Part shown: one piece after another, positions 9,370 to 17,438 of the stretch
How the letters are laid out: every line of letters starts with the position of its first letter
Position numbering within the stretch: the first letter of the stretch is position 1
Assembly: GCF_013377535.1 (NCBI RefSeq)
Contig: NZ_JABCJE010000004.1
Coordinates: forward strand, 186,001-250,000
Direction: 5' to 3'
DNA from: Donghicola mangrovi
GTDB taxonomy: Bacteria > Pseudomonadota > Alphaproteobacteria > Rhodobacterales > Rhodobacteraceae
Length of the DNA: 64,000 bases
Program-made: the position numbers and the translations under genes
The notes under the pieces: generated by a model
What the model saw: only the letters and a program-made list of their open reading frames with translations
What the model was told of the DNA's origin: nothing
Databases searched by the model: none

Positions 9370-10821
9370 TTAGCGGGAAATGCGATGGGCCGGACGGGTG
9401 GCAACAGCGTATTCCTGCCAGAACATCGGGGTGAATAGGATCAGAACGGTCAGCATCTCTAGTCGGCCCAAATACATGCCGATGGTCAGCACGAATTTCA
9501 CCGGATCGCTGAGGGTGGCAAAGTTGCCCGACGGCCCCACGATGCTGCCCACGCCGGGGCCCACATTCGCCAGCGCGGTCAGGGCGCTGCTGGTGGCGGT
9601 TTCCAGATCCAGACCCAACAAGGCCAGAATGATGGTCATCACCACAAAGGTCGCAAAGTAGAACACAAAGAACACCACGACGCCGTTCAGGACGTCTTCG
9701 TCCACGGCGCGACCTTCGTATTTGATGCTGGTGACGCGGTTCTGGGATTGGACGTTCTGGAACTTGGCCACCACGGCGCGCCATGCCAGCAGCCAGCGCA
9801 TCGCCTTGGCCCCGCCCGCGGTCGAGCCTGTGCAGCCCCCCACCGCCGTCAGGAAAAAGAACGCCATGACAAAGAACTGCCCCCACTGGGTATAGTCCGT
9901 GTCCGCGTAGCCCGTGGTCGTGACCACGGACACCACGTTGAACGCCACCAGCCGTAGAGCGGTGGTAAAGGGCATCTCGGACGTGGCGACCAGCCAGAAC
10001 GACAGCACCAGAATGACCACCGCAAGGCTCCAGAGCATTGCCGAGACCTGCTCGCTATAGAACATCCCGCGGTTCAGAATCCGGATGTACCAAGCAAAGG
10101 GCAACGCCCCCAGCAGCATGAAGATGGTTCCGGCCCATTGCAGAAACGGGCTCTCGAAATGGGCAAAGGACGCGTCGTATCCCGAATATCCGCCCGTTGA
10201 CAGGGTGGTCATCGCATGGGTCACGCCGTCAAAGAAATTCATGCCCCCCGCCATATAGACGAACGCGCATACCGCGATCAGCCCGATATAGACCTGCAAC
10301 GTGGCCGAGGCGAAAACCGCCGCGTTCCGCAGCTCTTTTTCGCCCTTGTCAGAGCTTTCGGTACGGAACAGCTGCATCCCGCCGACCTTGAGGATCGGCA
10401 GCACCGCAATCGCCGTCACAACAAAGCCCACGCCGCCCACGCCCTGCAACAGCGCCCGCCAGAAGATGATACCGCGCGGGGTGTGGTCCAGCCCGCTCAT
10501 GACCGTTGAGCCGGTGGTGGTGATGCCCGACATGGCCTCGAAAAGCGCGTCGATCGGGGTCAGGCCCCACATCCACAGGGGCACGCCCCCCGCAATGGCG
10601 CCGGTCATCCACACAGTCGAGGTCATGACAAAAGCGTCGAGGCGCTCCATCTCCATATCCGGCCGATAGGAAACGATCGCCAGCATCATACCCAGAAAAC
10701 TGGTCAGCAGCCCCGCCAGCAGGAACACCCCCGCCGTCGAGTGAAAGAACAGCGCCGTGACCCCCATCAGAACCCCGAAGAAGGCCAGAACCACACCGTT
10801 CATGAAGACCACATAGTACAT
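9370..10821 (-). CDS. trkH: TrkH-family potassium uptake protein
   Basis: Membrane K+ translocating subunit, 483 aa, close to the usual TrkH length. Four repeated pore segments with selectivity-filter glycines are visible: SGITTTGSTV, TLSTGGYSGYD, VVTTTGYADTD and ANVGPGVGS. It works with the cytosolic NAD-binding TrkA, which is not in this window. It is a single gene, 38 bp downstream of a strong inverted repeat that would lie in its leader. Confidence 0.93.
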   Translation of the reverse strand: MYYVVFMNGVVLAFFGVLMGVTALFFHSTAGVFLLAGLLTSFLGMMLAIVSYRPDMEMERLDAFVMTSTVWMTGAIAGGVPLWMWGLTPIDALFEAMSGITTTGSTVMSGLDHTPRGIIFWRALLQGVGGVGFVVTAIAVLPILKVGGMQLFRTESSDKGEKELRNAAVFASATLQVYIGLIAVCAFVYMAGGMNFFDGVTHAMTTLSTGGYSGYDASFAHFESPFLQWAGTIFMLLGALPFAWYIRILNRGMFYSEQVSAMLWSLAVVILVLSFWLVATSEMPFTTALRLVAFNVVSVVTTTGYADTDYTQWGQFFVMAFFFLTAVGGCTGSTAGGAKAMRWLLAWRAVVAKFQNVQSQNRVTSIKYEGRAVDEDVLNGVVVFFVFYFATFVVMTIILALLGLDLETATSSALTALANVGPGVGSIVGPSGNFATLSDPVKFVLTIGMYLGRLEMLTVLILFTPMFWQEYAVATRPAHRISR

Positions 10822-10838
10822 TCTTCACGCCCCGAACC

Positions 10839-10899
10839 CCGGCAAGTGTGCCGGAAACGACTCGCACTGCCTACGACAACCGGTCTGCCAGTGCGAGTC
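10839..10899 (-). promoter_or_regulatory. Two hairpins in the trkH leader region
   Basis: Upstream of trkH lie a 6-bp hairpin (CCGGCA-AGTG-TGCCGG, 10839-10854) and a perfect 11-bp inverted repeat (GACTCGCACTG at 10859-10869 with CAGTGCGAGTC at 10889-10899, 19-base centre). Neither is followed by a T run on the minus strand. They could end the upstream WYL gene transcript, bind a regulator, or form a 5' leader that controls trkH. Confidence 0.5.
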
Positions 10900-10951
10900 C
10901 GAGTATAGTCGCGTGCCGTATGTAATTCGCGTTTGCAGCATAAATGCCGCG

Positions 10952-11656
10952 TCAAACCGTGTTCCGGCGGGGATATTGGCCGCGTGTTTCAGCAAATTCG
11001 CGCACCATGGCCACGCGGCGCGGGCGAAAGCTGTCCTGCCCTAGCGCCAGATTTTCGATCCTAGAGACGTGGAACAGGCGATAGTCCAGCCGCACACGGC
11101 AATGCCCCAGCAGCATCAGGTTCCCTTCGCCATAGGACATGGCAAGGGGCCAGACCTCGCGCTCGGAGACCTGATCGCGCAGGTCGGTGTAGCGGAAGGT
11201 GACGCTGACTTCCTCCCACAGGGCGTGGCGCAGCAGGTCCATGTCAACGGTCACGGGCGGACGGTCATCGGGGCGGCGGAAGTTGCGCAGGATGGTGTTC
11301 ATCGCCTGCCGCGCCTGACGGTCGGGCAAAGTCGCGATGATGCGGGCGATGGCGTTCTGGCCAGCCTCGGACAGCGCGGGGTCGGCCAGTTGGTCCAAAC
11401 CCGACAGACCCAGCACCAGCGCCTCGATCTCGAGCCGGCTAAAGCTTTGGGGTGGCAGGGCGCTGTCCTCGGTCAGGGTGTAGCCTAGCCCAGCCTCTCC
11501 GTCGATCAGCGCGCCGCCCGCGCGCAAGGTGGCAATGTCGCGGTAAAGCTGCCTGCGCGACACTCCCGTTTCCGTCGCCAAACGGTCGGCCGTCACCGGC
11601 GCGGGCAAGCGGCGCAGGGTGTCCATCAGGCGCATCAGGCGATCTGTTCGGGCCAA
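10952..11656 (-). CDS. WYL-domain transcriptional regulator (YafY type)
   Basis: Predicted DNA-binding regulator of 234 aa. A DeoR-like winged helix occupies residues 1-60 (LATETGVSRRQLYRDIATLRAGG) and a WYL domain the C-terminal half (EVWPLAMSYGEGNLMLLGHCR). The start is a TTG, chosen because a perfect AGGAGG lies five bases upstream. It is divergent from the GST gene, and an 8-bp inverted repeat sits between them. In the YafY family such regulators commonly control the divergent neighbour and themselves; that is inference here. Confidence 0.87.
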   Translation of the reverse strand: MARTDRLMRLMDTLRRLPAPVTADRLATETGVSRRQLYRDIATLRAGGALIDGEAGLGYTLTEDSALPPQSFSRLEIEALVLGLSGLDQLADPALSEAGQNAIARIIATLPDRQARQAMNTILRNFRRPDDRPPVTVDMDLLRHALWEEVSVTFRYTDLRDQVSEREVWPLAMSYGEGNLMLLGHCRVRLDYRLFHVSRIENLALGQDSFRPRRVAMVREFAETRGQYPRRNTV

Positions 11657-11672
11657 GGTTTCCTCCTGACGG

Positions 11673-11694
11673 AATCTGTCAGCAGGGACAGATT
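11673..11694. promoter_or_regulatory. Palindromic operator between the WYL and GST genes
   Basis: AATCTGTC and GACAGATT form perfect 8-bp arms around a 6-base centre in the 73-bp divergent gap. The element overlaps the region where both promoters must lie, so it is a good candidate for the binding site of the WYL regulator. Confidence 0.6.
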
Positions 11695-11729
11695 AGAACA
11701 GGCTTATTCAAACCGAAAGGATAACGCGA

Positions 11730-12344
11730 ATGACTACTCTTTATCACGCTCCCATGTCCCGTTCCTCGTCCGTGCTGGCCCTGATCGAAGAGCTTGGCGC
11801 TGACATTGATGTGCAGACCGTCAGCATCCGCCGCATGGGCGGTGCCGGTGCCCCCGATCCGGCCAACCCCCACCCCGAAAAGCGCGTGCCCTATCTGGTG
11901 GACGGCGACGAACACCTGCGCGAACGCGGCGCTATTTTCCTGTACCTGACCGACAAATTCCCCGGTTCGGGTATCGCCCCCCAAGTCGGTGAAAAGGGCC
12001 GCGGCGCCTATGTGACGTGGATGTCCTATTACCAAGGGATCATGGAGCCGGTGTTCATCAACACCATGCTGGGTCAGGCCACCCCCGACATGATCAAGGC
12101 CTATGGCACCTTTGACGATATGATCGCCACGCTGGTGGCCGCGCTGGAAAAGGGGCCCTACCTCTTGGGGGAAAGTTTCTCGGCGGCGGATATCCTGTGC
12201 TCGAGCCCCTTCCACTGGATGGCGCACATGACCCCCGATATCCCGCTGGTGCAGGACTGGGTGAAACGCTGCGGCGCGCGACCCTCGATCGCCAAAATCG
12301 CCGCAGCGGATATGGCCGCGATGGCCGAAATGGCCGAGGCCTAA
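11730..12344 (+). CDS. Glutathione S-transferase family protein
   Basis: Cytosolic GST-like protein of 204 aa. The N-terminal thioredoxin-fold domain (about 1-80) begins LYHAPMSRSSSVLALIEELG, where the Ser cluster could supply the glutathione-activating residue, and contains the cis-Pro segment VPYLVDGDEHLRERGAI. An all-helical C-terminal domain follows. AAAGGA lies eight bases before the ATG. It is divergent from the WYL regulator, which probably controls it. Its stop overlaps that of the convergent BNR gene. It may serve electrophile detoxification; the true substrate is unknown. Confidence 0.88.
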   Translation: MTTLYHAPMSRSSSVLALIEELGADIDVQTVSIRRMGGAGAPDPANPHPEKRVPYLVDGDEHLRERGAIFLYLTDKFPGSGIAPQVGEKGRGAYVTWMSYYQGIMEPVFINTMLGQATPDMIKAYGTFDDMIATLVAALEKGPYLLGESFSAADILCSSPFHWMAHMTPDIPLVQDWVKRCGARPSIAKIAAADMAAMAEMAEA

Positions 12345-13498
12345 ACTTCGGGGCCGATCACCTCGATCGATTGAATGGTGGGCAGGTGGCGCGCGATCTC
12401 GTGCCACGTGTCCCCTTCGTCAAAGCTGGCAAAGACCGATCCGCTGTTGGTGCCGAAATAGACACCCACCGGATCGGCGCGGTCGGTCGCCATGGCCTGC
12501 CGCAGCACGGTGAAATAGCACGACACCTGAGGCAGGCCGTCCCGCATGGCCTGCCAATTCTGCCCGCCGTCGCGGCTGCGCCACACGGCAGCGGCGGCAT
12601 CGGGGGGATAGCGCCCCTCCATGTCGCCATTCAGGGGCAGGTTCCAAAGGGTCTGCGGATCGCGCGGATGGGCGGCAATGGGGAAGCCAAAGTACGAAGG
12701 CAGCCCCTCGCTCATGTCCTCCCAACTCCGGCCCCCGTCGGCAGAGCGCCAGACCCCGTGGTGGTTCTGTTGATACAGCAGATCGCCCTGCCCTGCCCCG
12801 TGCGCGATGTTGTGCACGCAATAACCTGTCTCGCCGTCCTTAGGCGCCGCAGGATGGTGGTGGTGGCCGCAAGCCTCGGCGTTGGCCAGACGGTTCCGAC
12901 GCTCCCACGTGGTGCCGCCATCTTCGGTGGCGAACACACCGGCGGCGGAAATGCCGACCCACATCTTTTTCGGATCTTCGGGGCTGACAACGATGCTGTG
13001 CAGGATCAGGCCCGCCGCCCCGCCATTCCAGTCAGGCCGCGAGGGATGGTCGGTCAGCCCGTTCACCCGCTGCCACGTGACGCCGCCGTCATGGCTGGCC
13101 AACAGGCCCGCCGGTTTGGTGCCCGCATAGACGACCCCATGGGCGAACCCCAGCGACCACACCTGAGAGAATTCATCGCCAAAGGGCGGCGCGTCCGGCG
13201 TCCAGCCGATCATCGCGGCAAAGCCGGGATCGTTCGCGGCCCAGTCATCCATGGTGCCCTTGGTCAGCTTGGCCAAAGTCCACGTGGCCCCGCCATCGTC
13301 GGACCGCCAGACGCCCGCGCCGAACCATTCGCCGCCGCCGCCAGCCCAGAGCCGGCCCGTCGCCGGATCGCCCACCACATGGTTGATCGACCAGCCGCCG
13401 CAATGGGGCCCCGTCACTGTCCAATCTTTGCGCGCCGCATCCGAACACACCAGAAAAGCGCCCTTGGTCGTTCCGACCAGAACCTGAAACCCGTCCAT
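12341..13498 (-). CDS. BNR/Asp-box repeat beta-propeller protein (sialidase-like fold)
   Basis: A 385-aa protein with no signal peptide. Asp-box motifs (S-x-D-x-G-x-T-W) recur: SDDGGATW, SHDGGVTW, TEDGGTTW, SADGGRSW, SRDGGQNW and SFDEGDTW, so about six blades of a propeller. A histidine run (ACGHHHHPAAP) sits in the middle and could bind metal. The catalytic residues of true sialidases are not evident, so this is better read as a BNR-fold protein like photosystem assembly factor or VPS10 propellers. It ends overlapping the GST stop. Confidence 0.8.
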   Translation of the reverse strand: MDGFQVLVGTTKGAFLVCSDAARKDWTVTGPHCGGWSINHVVGDPATGRLWAGGGGEWFGAGVWRSDDGGATWTLAKLTKGTMDDWAANDPGFAAMIGWTPDAPPFGDEFSQVWSLGFAHGVVYAGTKPAGLLASHDGGVTWQRVNGLTDHPSRPDWNGGAAGLILHSIVVSPEDPKKMWVGISAAGVFATEDGGTTWERRNRLANAEACGHHHHPAAPKDGETGYCVHNIAHGAGQGDLLYQQNHHGVWRSADGGRSWEDMSEGLPSYFGFPIAAHPRDPQTLWNLPLNGDMEGRYPPDAAAAVWRSRDGGQNWQAMRDGLPQVSCYFTVLRQAMATDRADPVGVYFGTNSGSVFASFDEGDTWHEIARHLPTIQSIEVIGPEV

Positions 13499-13616
13499 CG
13501 CGACTATCCCCCTCGATCTCGCTTGGGGGGACTATAACACGGGTCTGCGATTCCGCTTAGCGACATTCCTGAAAGGCGCGTTGACGTTTCTGCGGCGTCC
13601 CTGTTACCTCGGCCCC

Positions 13617-14300
13617 ATGCGTGAGGCCGACCTGTACGAACCCGTCAAACTCTACCTCGAAGGCCAAGGCTATACGGTCAAGGCCGAGATCGGCGCGTGC
13701 GATGTGATGGCCATTCGCGGGGACGAACCGCCCGTGATCGTGGAACTGAAAACCACGTTTTCCCTGGCGCTGATCTTTCAGGGGGTGGAGCGGCAGACGG
13801 TGTCGGATTTCGTATACGTGGCGGTGCCTGTGTCCTCGGATCGCGGATGGAAGCTGCGGTACAAGGACATCACGCGCCTCTGTCGCCGGTTGGGCCTGGG
13901 CCTGCTGGCGGTGGATGTGAAGAAGGGCAGCGTGACCGCGCATCTCGACCCCGAGGATTACACCCCTCGCAAAAACACCAAACGCCTTGGCCGCCTGCTG
14001 CGGGAATTCGAGCGGCGTGTGGGCGACCCCAACACCGGCGGGACCACGCGCAAGAAACAGGTCACAGCCTATCGTCAGGATGCCCTGCGCTGCGCCGCCT
14101 ATCTGGAGGGGCGCGATCCCTGCCGCCCCGCCGAAGTGGCCCGCGAAACCGGCGTTGCTTTGGCTGGCCGGATCATGCTGCACGACCACTATGGCTGGTT
14201 CGAACGGCCGCAAAAGGGGCTCTATGTCCTGACGCCCAAGGGGGCCGCCGACATCGTCACCTATGCGGATGAAATCGCCGCCCTGACCCAAACAAAGTAG
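13617..14300 (+). CDS. DUF2161 family protein with PD-(D/E)XK nuclease-like fold
   Basis: A 227-aa cytosolic protein. The N-terminal part carries the PD-(D/E)XK core: GACDVMAIRGDEPPVIVELKT, with the Asp and the E-x-K triad. The C-terminal half looks like a winged helix (AEVARETGVALAGRIMLHDHYGWFERPQKGLYVLT). I recognise this as the DUF2161 family common in Rhodobacterales; its job is not established. The ATG at 13617 was preferred over an upstream TTG because the conserved part starts there. Confidence 0.75.
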   Translation: MREADLYEPVKLYLEGQGYTVKAEIGACDVMAIRGDEPPVIVELKTTFSLALIFQGVERQTVSDFVYVAVPVSSDRGWKLRYKDITRLCRRLGLGLLAVDVKKGSVTAHLDPEDYTPRKNTKRLGRLLREFERRVGDPNTGGTTRKKQVTAYRQDALRCAAYLEGRDPCRPAEVARETGVALAGRIMLHDHYGWFERPQKGLYVLTPKGAADIVTYADEIAALTQTK

Positions 14301-14354
14301 CGGGCGCCATCGCTGGCACCCGCCGTTCGCCCCTGCAACAGGACTTGAGAGACC

Positions 14355-15926
14355 TTAGAGGTTTCCGCGCGACATCTCGCCCGCGATAAAGTCCGCCTGA
14401 CGGATGGCCAGCGCCACGATGGTCAGGGTCGGGTTCTCGGAAGCGCCAGTGGTGAACTGCGAGCCGTCCGAAACGAACAGGTTCGCGATGTCATGGGTCT
14501 GGCCATGGCGGTTCACAACGCCATCCCGTCCATTCTCGGACATCCGGTTGGTGCCAAGGTTGTGCGTCGACGGATAGGGCGGCGTCGGGAAGACGCGGGT
14601 TGCGCCCACGGCCTCATAGATCGCCATACCCTTTTTGTAGGCGTAGTTGCGCATCGCGATGTCGTTGGGGTGATCATCGAAATGCACGTTGGCGACCGCC
14701 AGACCGTACTGGTCCTTGACGTCATGGTTCAGGGTCACGCGGTTGGTTTCCTGAGGCATATCCTCGCCCACCAGCCACATGCCGGCCATGTTCTCATAGC
14801 CATCCAGCGCAGTGGTGAACTCGCGGCCCCAACCACCCGGATCAAGGAACGCCGCCATGAACGGCAGACCAAGGCTCAGGGTCTCCATCTCGAAGCCGCC
14901 GACGAAACCGCGGCTGGGATCGTGACGGGCTTCGTCCTGAATGATGCCAGCCATAGTGGTGCCGCGCCACATGCGGACGGGTTTGTCGAATACACCGTAA
15001 ACCGAGCCGGTCATGTGGCGCATGTAGTTGCGCCCCACCTGACCCGAGCTGTTTGCCAGACCATCGGGGAACATCGACGAGGCCGAGTTCAGCAGCAGAC
15101 GCGGGCTTTCAAAGCTGTTGCCTGCCACGCAAACGATGCGGGCCTTCTGCATTTGCAGGTTGCCGTCCTTGTCAAAGTATTCGACGCCGGTGACCTTGCC
15201 TGCCTCGTTGTGCAGAATGCGGGCCACGTGGCAGCGGTCGCGCACCTCGAGGTTGCCGGTGGCCTCGCCGCGGGGGATGTCGGTGTAGGCGGCGGACCAT
15301 TTCGCGCCCCACTTGCAGCCCTGAAAGCAGAAGCCGGTCTGCTGACAGGACATCCGGTCGTCATAATCGCCAGAGTTGATCGCCATCCGGCCCGTGTGGA
15401 CCTCTTTGTAACCCAGCGCCTGAGCGCCCTTTTCAAAGACCTTGAAGTTGTTGTTCCCCGGCAGGCCAGCGCGGCCTCCTGTGCGGGTCACACCCAGCTT
15501 GGTCTCGGCCTTTTCGTAATAGGGCGCCATTTCTGCCCCGTCGATCGGCCAGTCCAGAAGGTTCGCCCCCTGCACGTCGCCATAGGTGGTCTTGGCCTTC
15601 CACTCGTGCTCTTGGAAGCGCAGGGATGCGCCCGCCCAGTGGATGGTGGTGCCGCCGACGGCCTTGACGATCCAGGCGGGCAAGCCGCTGAAATCCTTGG
15701 CCACGCGCCAGTCGCCGGACGTGGTGCGCGGGTCGACCCAAGCCAGCTGGCCAAAGCTTTCCCATTCGTCGTTGATATAGTCGTCGGGCAGATAGCGACC
15801 GCCCGCCTCGAGCGAGACGACCTTGACGCCCTTTTGTGCCAGTTCGTTGGCCAGAACGCCACCGCCAGCGCCGGTGCCGATAATGACGACAACGCTGTCG
15901 TCGTTCAGATCAAAGGTTGCAGGCAT
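14355..15926 (-). CDS. GMC-family FAD dehydrogenase, large subunit
   Basis: Catalytic flavoprotein of 523 aa, of the gluconate 2-dehydrogenase/fructose dehydrogenase large-subunit type. The FAD motif GTGAGGGVLANELAQKG is near residue 17. The GMC active-site region is present, with the His in STHNLGTNRMSE and the Asn in SENPTLTIVAL. A cysteine-containing stretch (CQQTGFCFQGCKWG) matches the Fe-S or disulfide-type cluster region of membrane GMC dehydrogenases. A GGAGGAG site precedes the ATG. It lies 25 bp after the Tat-signal small subunit and presumably rides out on that Tat signal. The usual multi-haem cytochrome subunit is absent. Confidence 0.85.
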   Translation of the reverse strand: MPATFDLNDDSVVVIIGTGAGGGVLANELAQKGVKVVSLEAGGRYLPDDYINDEWESFGQLAWVDPRTTSGDWRVAKDFSGLPAWIVKAVGGTTIHWAGASLRFQEHEWKAKTTYGDVQGANLLDWPIDGAEMAPYYEKAETKLGVTRTGGRAGLPGNNNFKVFEKGAQALGYKEVHTGRMAINSGDYDDRMSCQQTGFCFQGCKWGAKWSAAYTDIPRGEATGNLEVRDRCHVARILHNEAGKVTGVEYFDKDGNLQMQKARIVCVAGNSFESPRLLLNSASSMFPDGLANSSGQVGRNYMRHMTGSVYGVFDKPVRMWRGTTMAGIIQDEARHDPSRGFVGGFEMETLSLGLPFMAAFLDPGGWGREFTTALDGYENMAGMWLVGEDMPQETNRVTLNHDVKDQYGLAVANVHFDDHPNDIAMRNYAYKKGMAIYEAVGATRVFPTPPYPSTHNLGTNRMSENGRDGVVNRHGQTHDIANLFVSDGSQFTTGASENPTLTIVALAIRQADFIAGEMSRGNL

Positions 15927-15951
15927 AGTTTATTCTCCTCCCACTATGGCC

Positions 15952-16476
15952 CTACAGCCAGTTGATGTCGTCAAAGCCGCGCTCGATGTAGCCACCCTGA
16001 GAGTAGCTCTCGCCCTCGTAGCCAAAGATCGGCCACACAGCTTTCTGGTTGTACAATCCGGTCACGAGGCCGCCGCGGATCTGCTGGAAGAACGCGCTGT
16101 CTTCCATCCCGCGCAGGATATCCACGCGGTCGCGTTCCCATCCGGTGTCCAGATAGCTGGCGTTACCCTTGCCCTGAGCGGCCGCGTTCAGCGCCGCGAT
16201 GCCCGCCTCGATGGCGGGGGCGGCCTCTGCGGTGTCATAGCCTTTGACCGCGATGACGTAGAACTCGTCCGCCACCTTGTCGTGGGGATAGATGTCACGC
16301 GCCATCTGGACCAGAGTCGCCAGTGTTTCGGGTTTCAGTGCGCTGGCCTCGACTGCCCAAGCGGCCGAACCGCTGGTGACGAAACCGGTGCCTACCATGA
16401 AGGTCGCGCCTGCCGCGGTTGCCCGCGACAGGAGTTCGCGACGGGTCAGCCCCTTGGGGCCTTGGTTGTTGCCCAT
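15952..16476 (-). CDS. Tat-signal small subunit of GMC dehydrogenase (gluconate 2-dehydrogenase subunit 3-like)
   Basis: A 174-aa protein with a Tat signal (LTRRELLSRATAAGATFMVGT) and an alanine-rich cleavage site. The mature part (DIYPHDKVADEFYVIAVKGYD, and the C-terminal GYEGESYSQGGYIERGFDDINWL) resembles the small chaperone-like subunit of three-part GMC dehydrogenases. In such enzymes the small subunit carries the large one through the Tat pore. A strong AGGGAGGAG site precedes the ATG. It is co-transcribed with the large subunit. Confidence 0.82.
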   Translation of the reverse strand: MGNNQGPKGLTRRELLSRATAAGATFMVGTGFVTSGSAAWAVEASALKPETLATLVQMARDIYPHDKVADEFYVIAVKGYDTAEAAPAIEAGIAALNAAAQGKGNASYLDTGWERDRVDILRGMEDSAFFQQIRGGLVTGLYNQKAVWPIFGYEGESYSQGGYIERGFDDINWL

Positions 16477-16506
16477 TTTTCTCCTCCTCCCTGAGAAAAT
16501 GTCAGC

Positions 16507-16902
16507 TCATTTGAAACGGCCGCCGCGCTCCAGAACCTCGATCTGGTAGCCGTCGGGATCAGCAACAAAGAAGAACCGCGCGACGACCTCCCCGGCGGGC
16601 GCGAATTCAACCAGTTTGCGGGGGTTCAGACCTGCGGCCTCGAAACGGGCATGTTCCGCGTCCAGATCGGACACAGACACCGCCAGATGTCCGTACCCGT
16701 TGCCAAGATCATAGGGCTCCTCCTTGCCCTTGTTGATCGTCAGCTCCAGTTCGAACTCCGTTTCGGGGTTGCTCAGGTAAACCAATGTAAAATCAGGGAA
16801 ATCCAGACGATCCGCGACAGTCAGGCCGAACGCTGCCTCATAGAAGGCCAGCGATCGCGCCTCGTCCAGAACGCGGATCATGGAATGGATGGCTTTGGCC
16901 AT
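16507..16902 (-). CDS. VOC-family protein (lactoylglutathione lyase-like)
   Basis: A 131-aa glyoxalase-fold protein with two beta-alpha-beta-beta-beta units. Likely metal ligands are His6 (IHSM), the Glu in ETEFELEL, the His in GYGHLAV and the Glu in YQIEVLE, the pattern of glyoxalase I. Length is close to E. coli GloA (135 aa). It is 30 bp ahead of the GMC small subunit on the same strand, so it may remove a reactive aldehyde or ketoaldehyde made during oxidation of the same substrate; that link is inferred from position only. Confidence 0.78.
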   Translation of the reverse strand: MAKAIHSMIRVLDEARSLAFYEAAFGLTVADRLDFPDFTLVYLSNPETEFELELTINKGKEEPYDLGNGYGHLAVSVSDLDAEHARFEAAGLNPRKLVEFAPAGEVVARFFFVADPDGYQIEVLERGGRFK

Positions 16903-17015
16903 CTGCGGCTCCTTTCCTTGGTCGATTGTCTGGAAACCAGCGTAATCGGGGGAATGGGGGCCGCGGGTAGTAGCCCTTTACTACCTGTTATTTTTTCTGC
17001 CGGGTTAGGATGATC

Positions 17016-17309
17016 TTATTCGGCGGCCACAGACAGCGCAGGGTGCGAGGCCGGATTTTCCATGAACTTCAGGCAGCAGCAGCGCAACAGAGAGGTAAAG
17101 TTCGAAGGCTCCCCGTGCAGTTCCAGAACTTCGGAATGCAAGGTCGAGATGAAGTGGGGCGTCGACACGGATTCGGACGCGGCGATATCATCCAGAATGG
17201 CCCAGAAGGCGTTTTCCAGACGGATGCTGGTGCTCTGGCCGTTCAGCCGCAAACGGCGGGTGGTTAAAGTGTAACGGTCCGGGTCTTGGCTGGCAAAGAC
17301 GTGGCACAT
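17016..17309 (-). CDS. Small ribbon-helix-helix domain protein
   Basis: A 97-aa protein whose core, TTRRLRLNGQSTSIRLENAFWAILDDIAASESVS, looks like the RHH_4 type ribbon-helix-helix domain known from many alphaproteobacterial small proteins. The start at 17309 has a strong AAGGGAGGA site; the longer frame upstream has none. Two adjacent cysteine pairs near the end (LLRCCCLKF) are odd. It is divergent from the GntR gene with a palindrome between them, and 113 bp upstream of the VOC gene. It may be a second DNA-binding regulator of the GMC operon. Confidence 0.65.
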   Translation of the reverse strand: MCHVFASQDPDRYTLTTRRLRLNGQSTSIRLENAFWAILDDIAASESVSTPHFISTLHSEVLELHGEPSNFTSLLRCCCLKFMENPASHPALSVAAE

Positions 17310-17362
17310 GATCGTTCCTCCCTTGATCCGCACGCACTGGAGCGAGTGTACGCCTAATGTTG

Positions 17363-17380
17363 AATTTCGTATACGAAATT
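17363..17380. promoter_or_regulatory. Perfect 18-bp palindrome, probable GntR operator
   Basis: AATTTCGTATACGAAATT is a perfect palindrome in the 129-bp gap between the RHH and GntR genes. Its GTATAC core is typical of operators bound by FCD-class GntR regulators. It lies 54 bp from the RHH start and 59 bp from the GntR start, so one bound dimer could control both directions. Confidence 0.7.
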
Positions 17381-17438
17381 TGCAATTAACCATTTACGGT
17401 GTATTGAGCAATCTTAGGAACAGCAGAACAGGTTTCGG

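Noticed and set aside
7845-9434. A 529-codon plus-strand frame across the DMT, SDR and trkH genes
   Set aside because: Antisense to three well-supported genes; composition is Arg/Gly/His-rich and not protein-like.
14300-14330. Hairpin between the DUF2161 and GMC genes as a terminator
   Set aside because: GCGGGCGCC/GGCACCCGC pairs imperfectly and has no T run on either strand.
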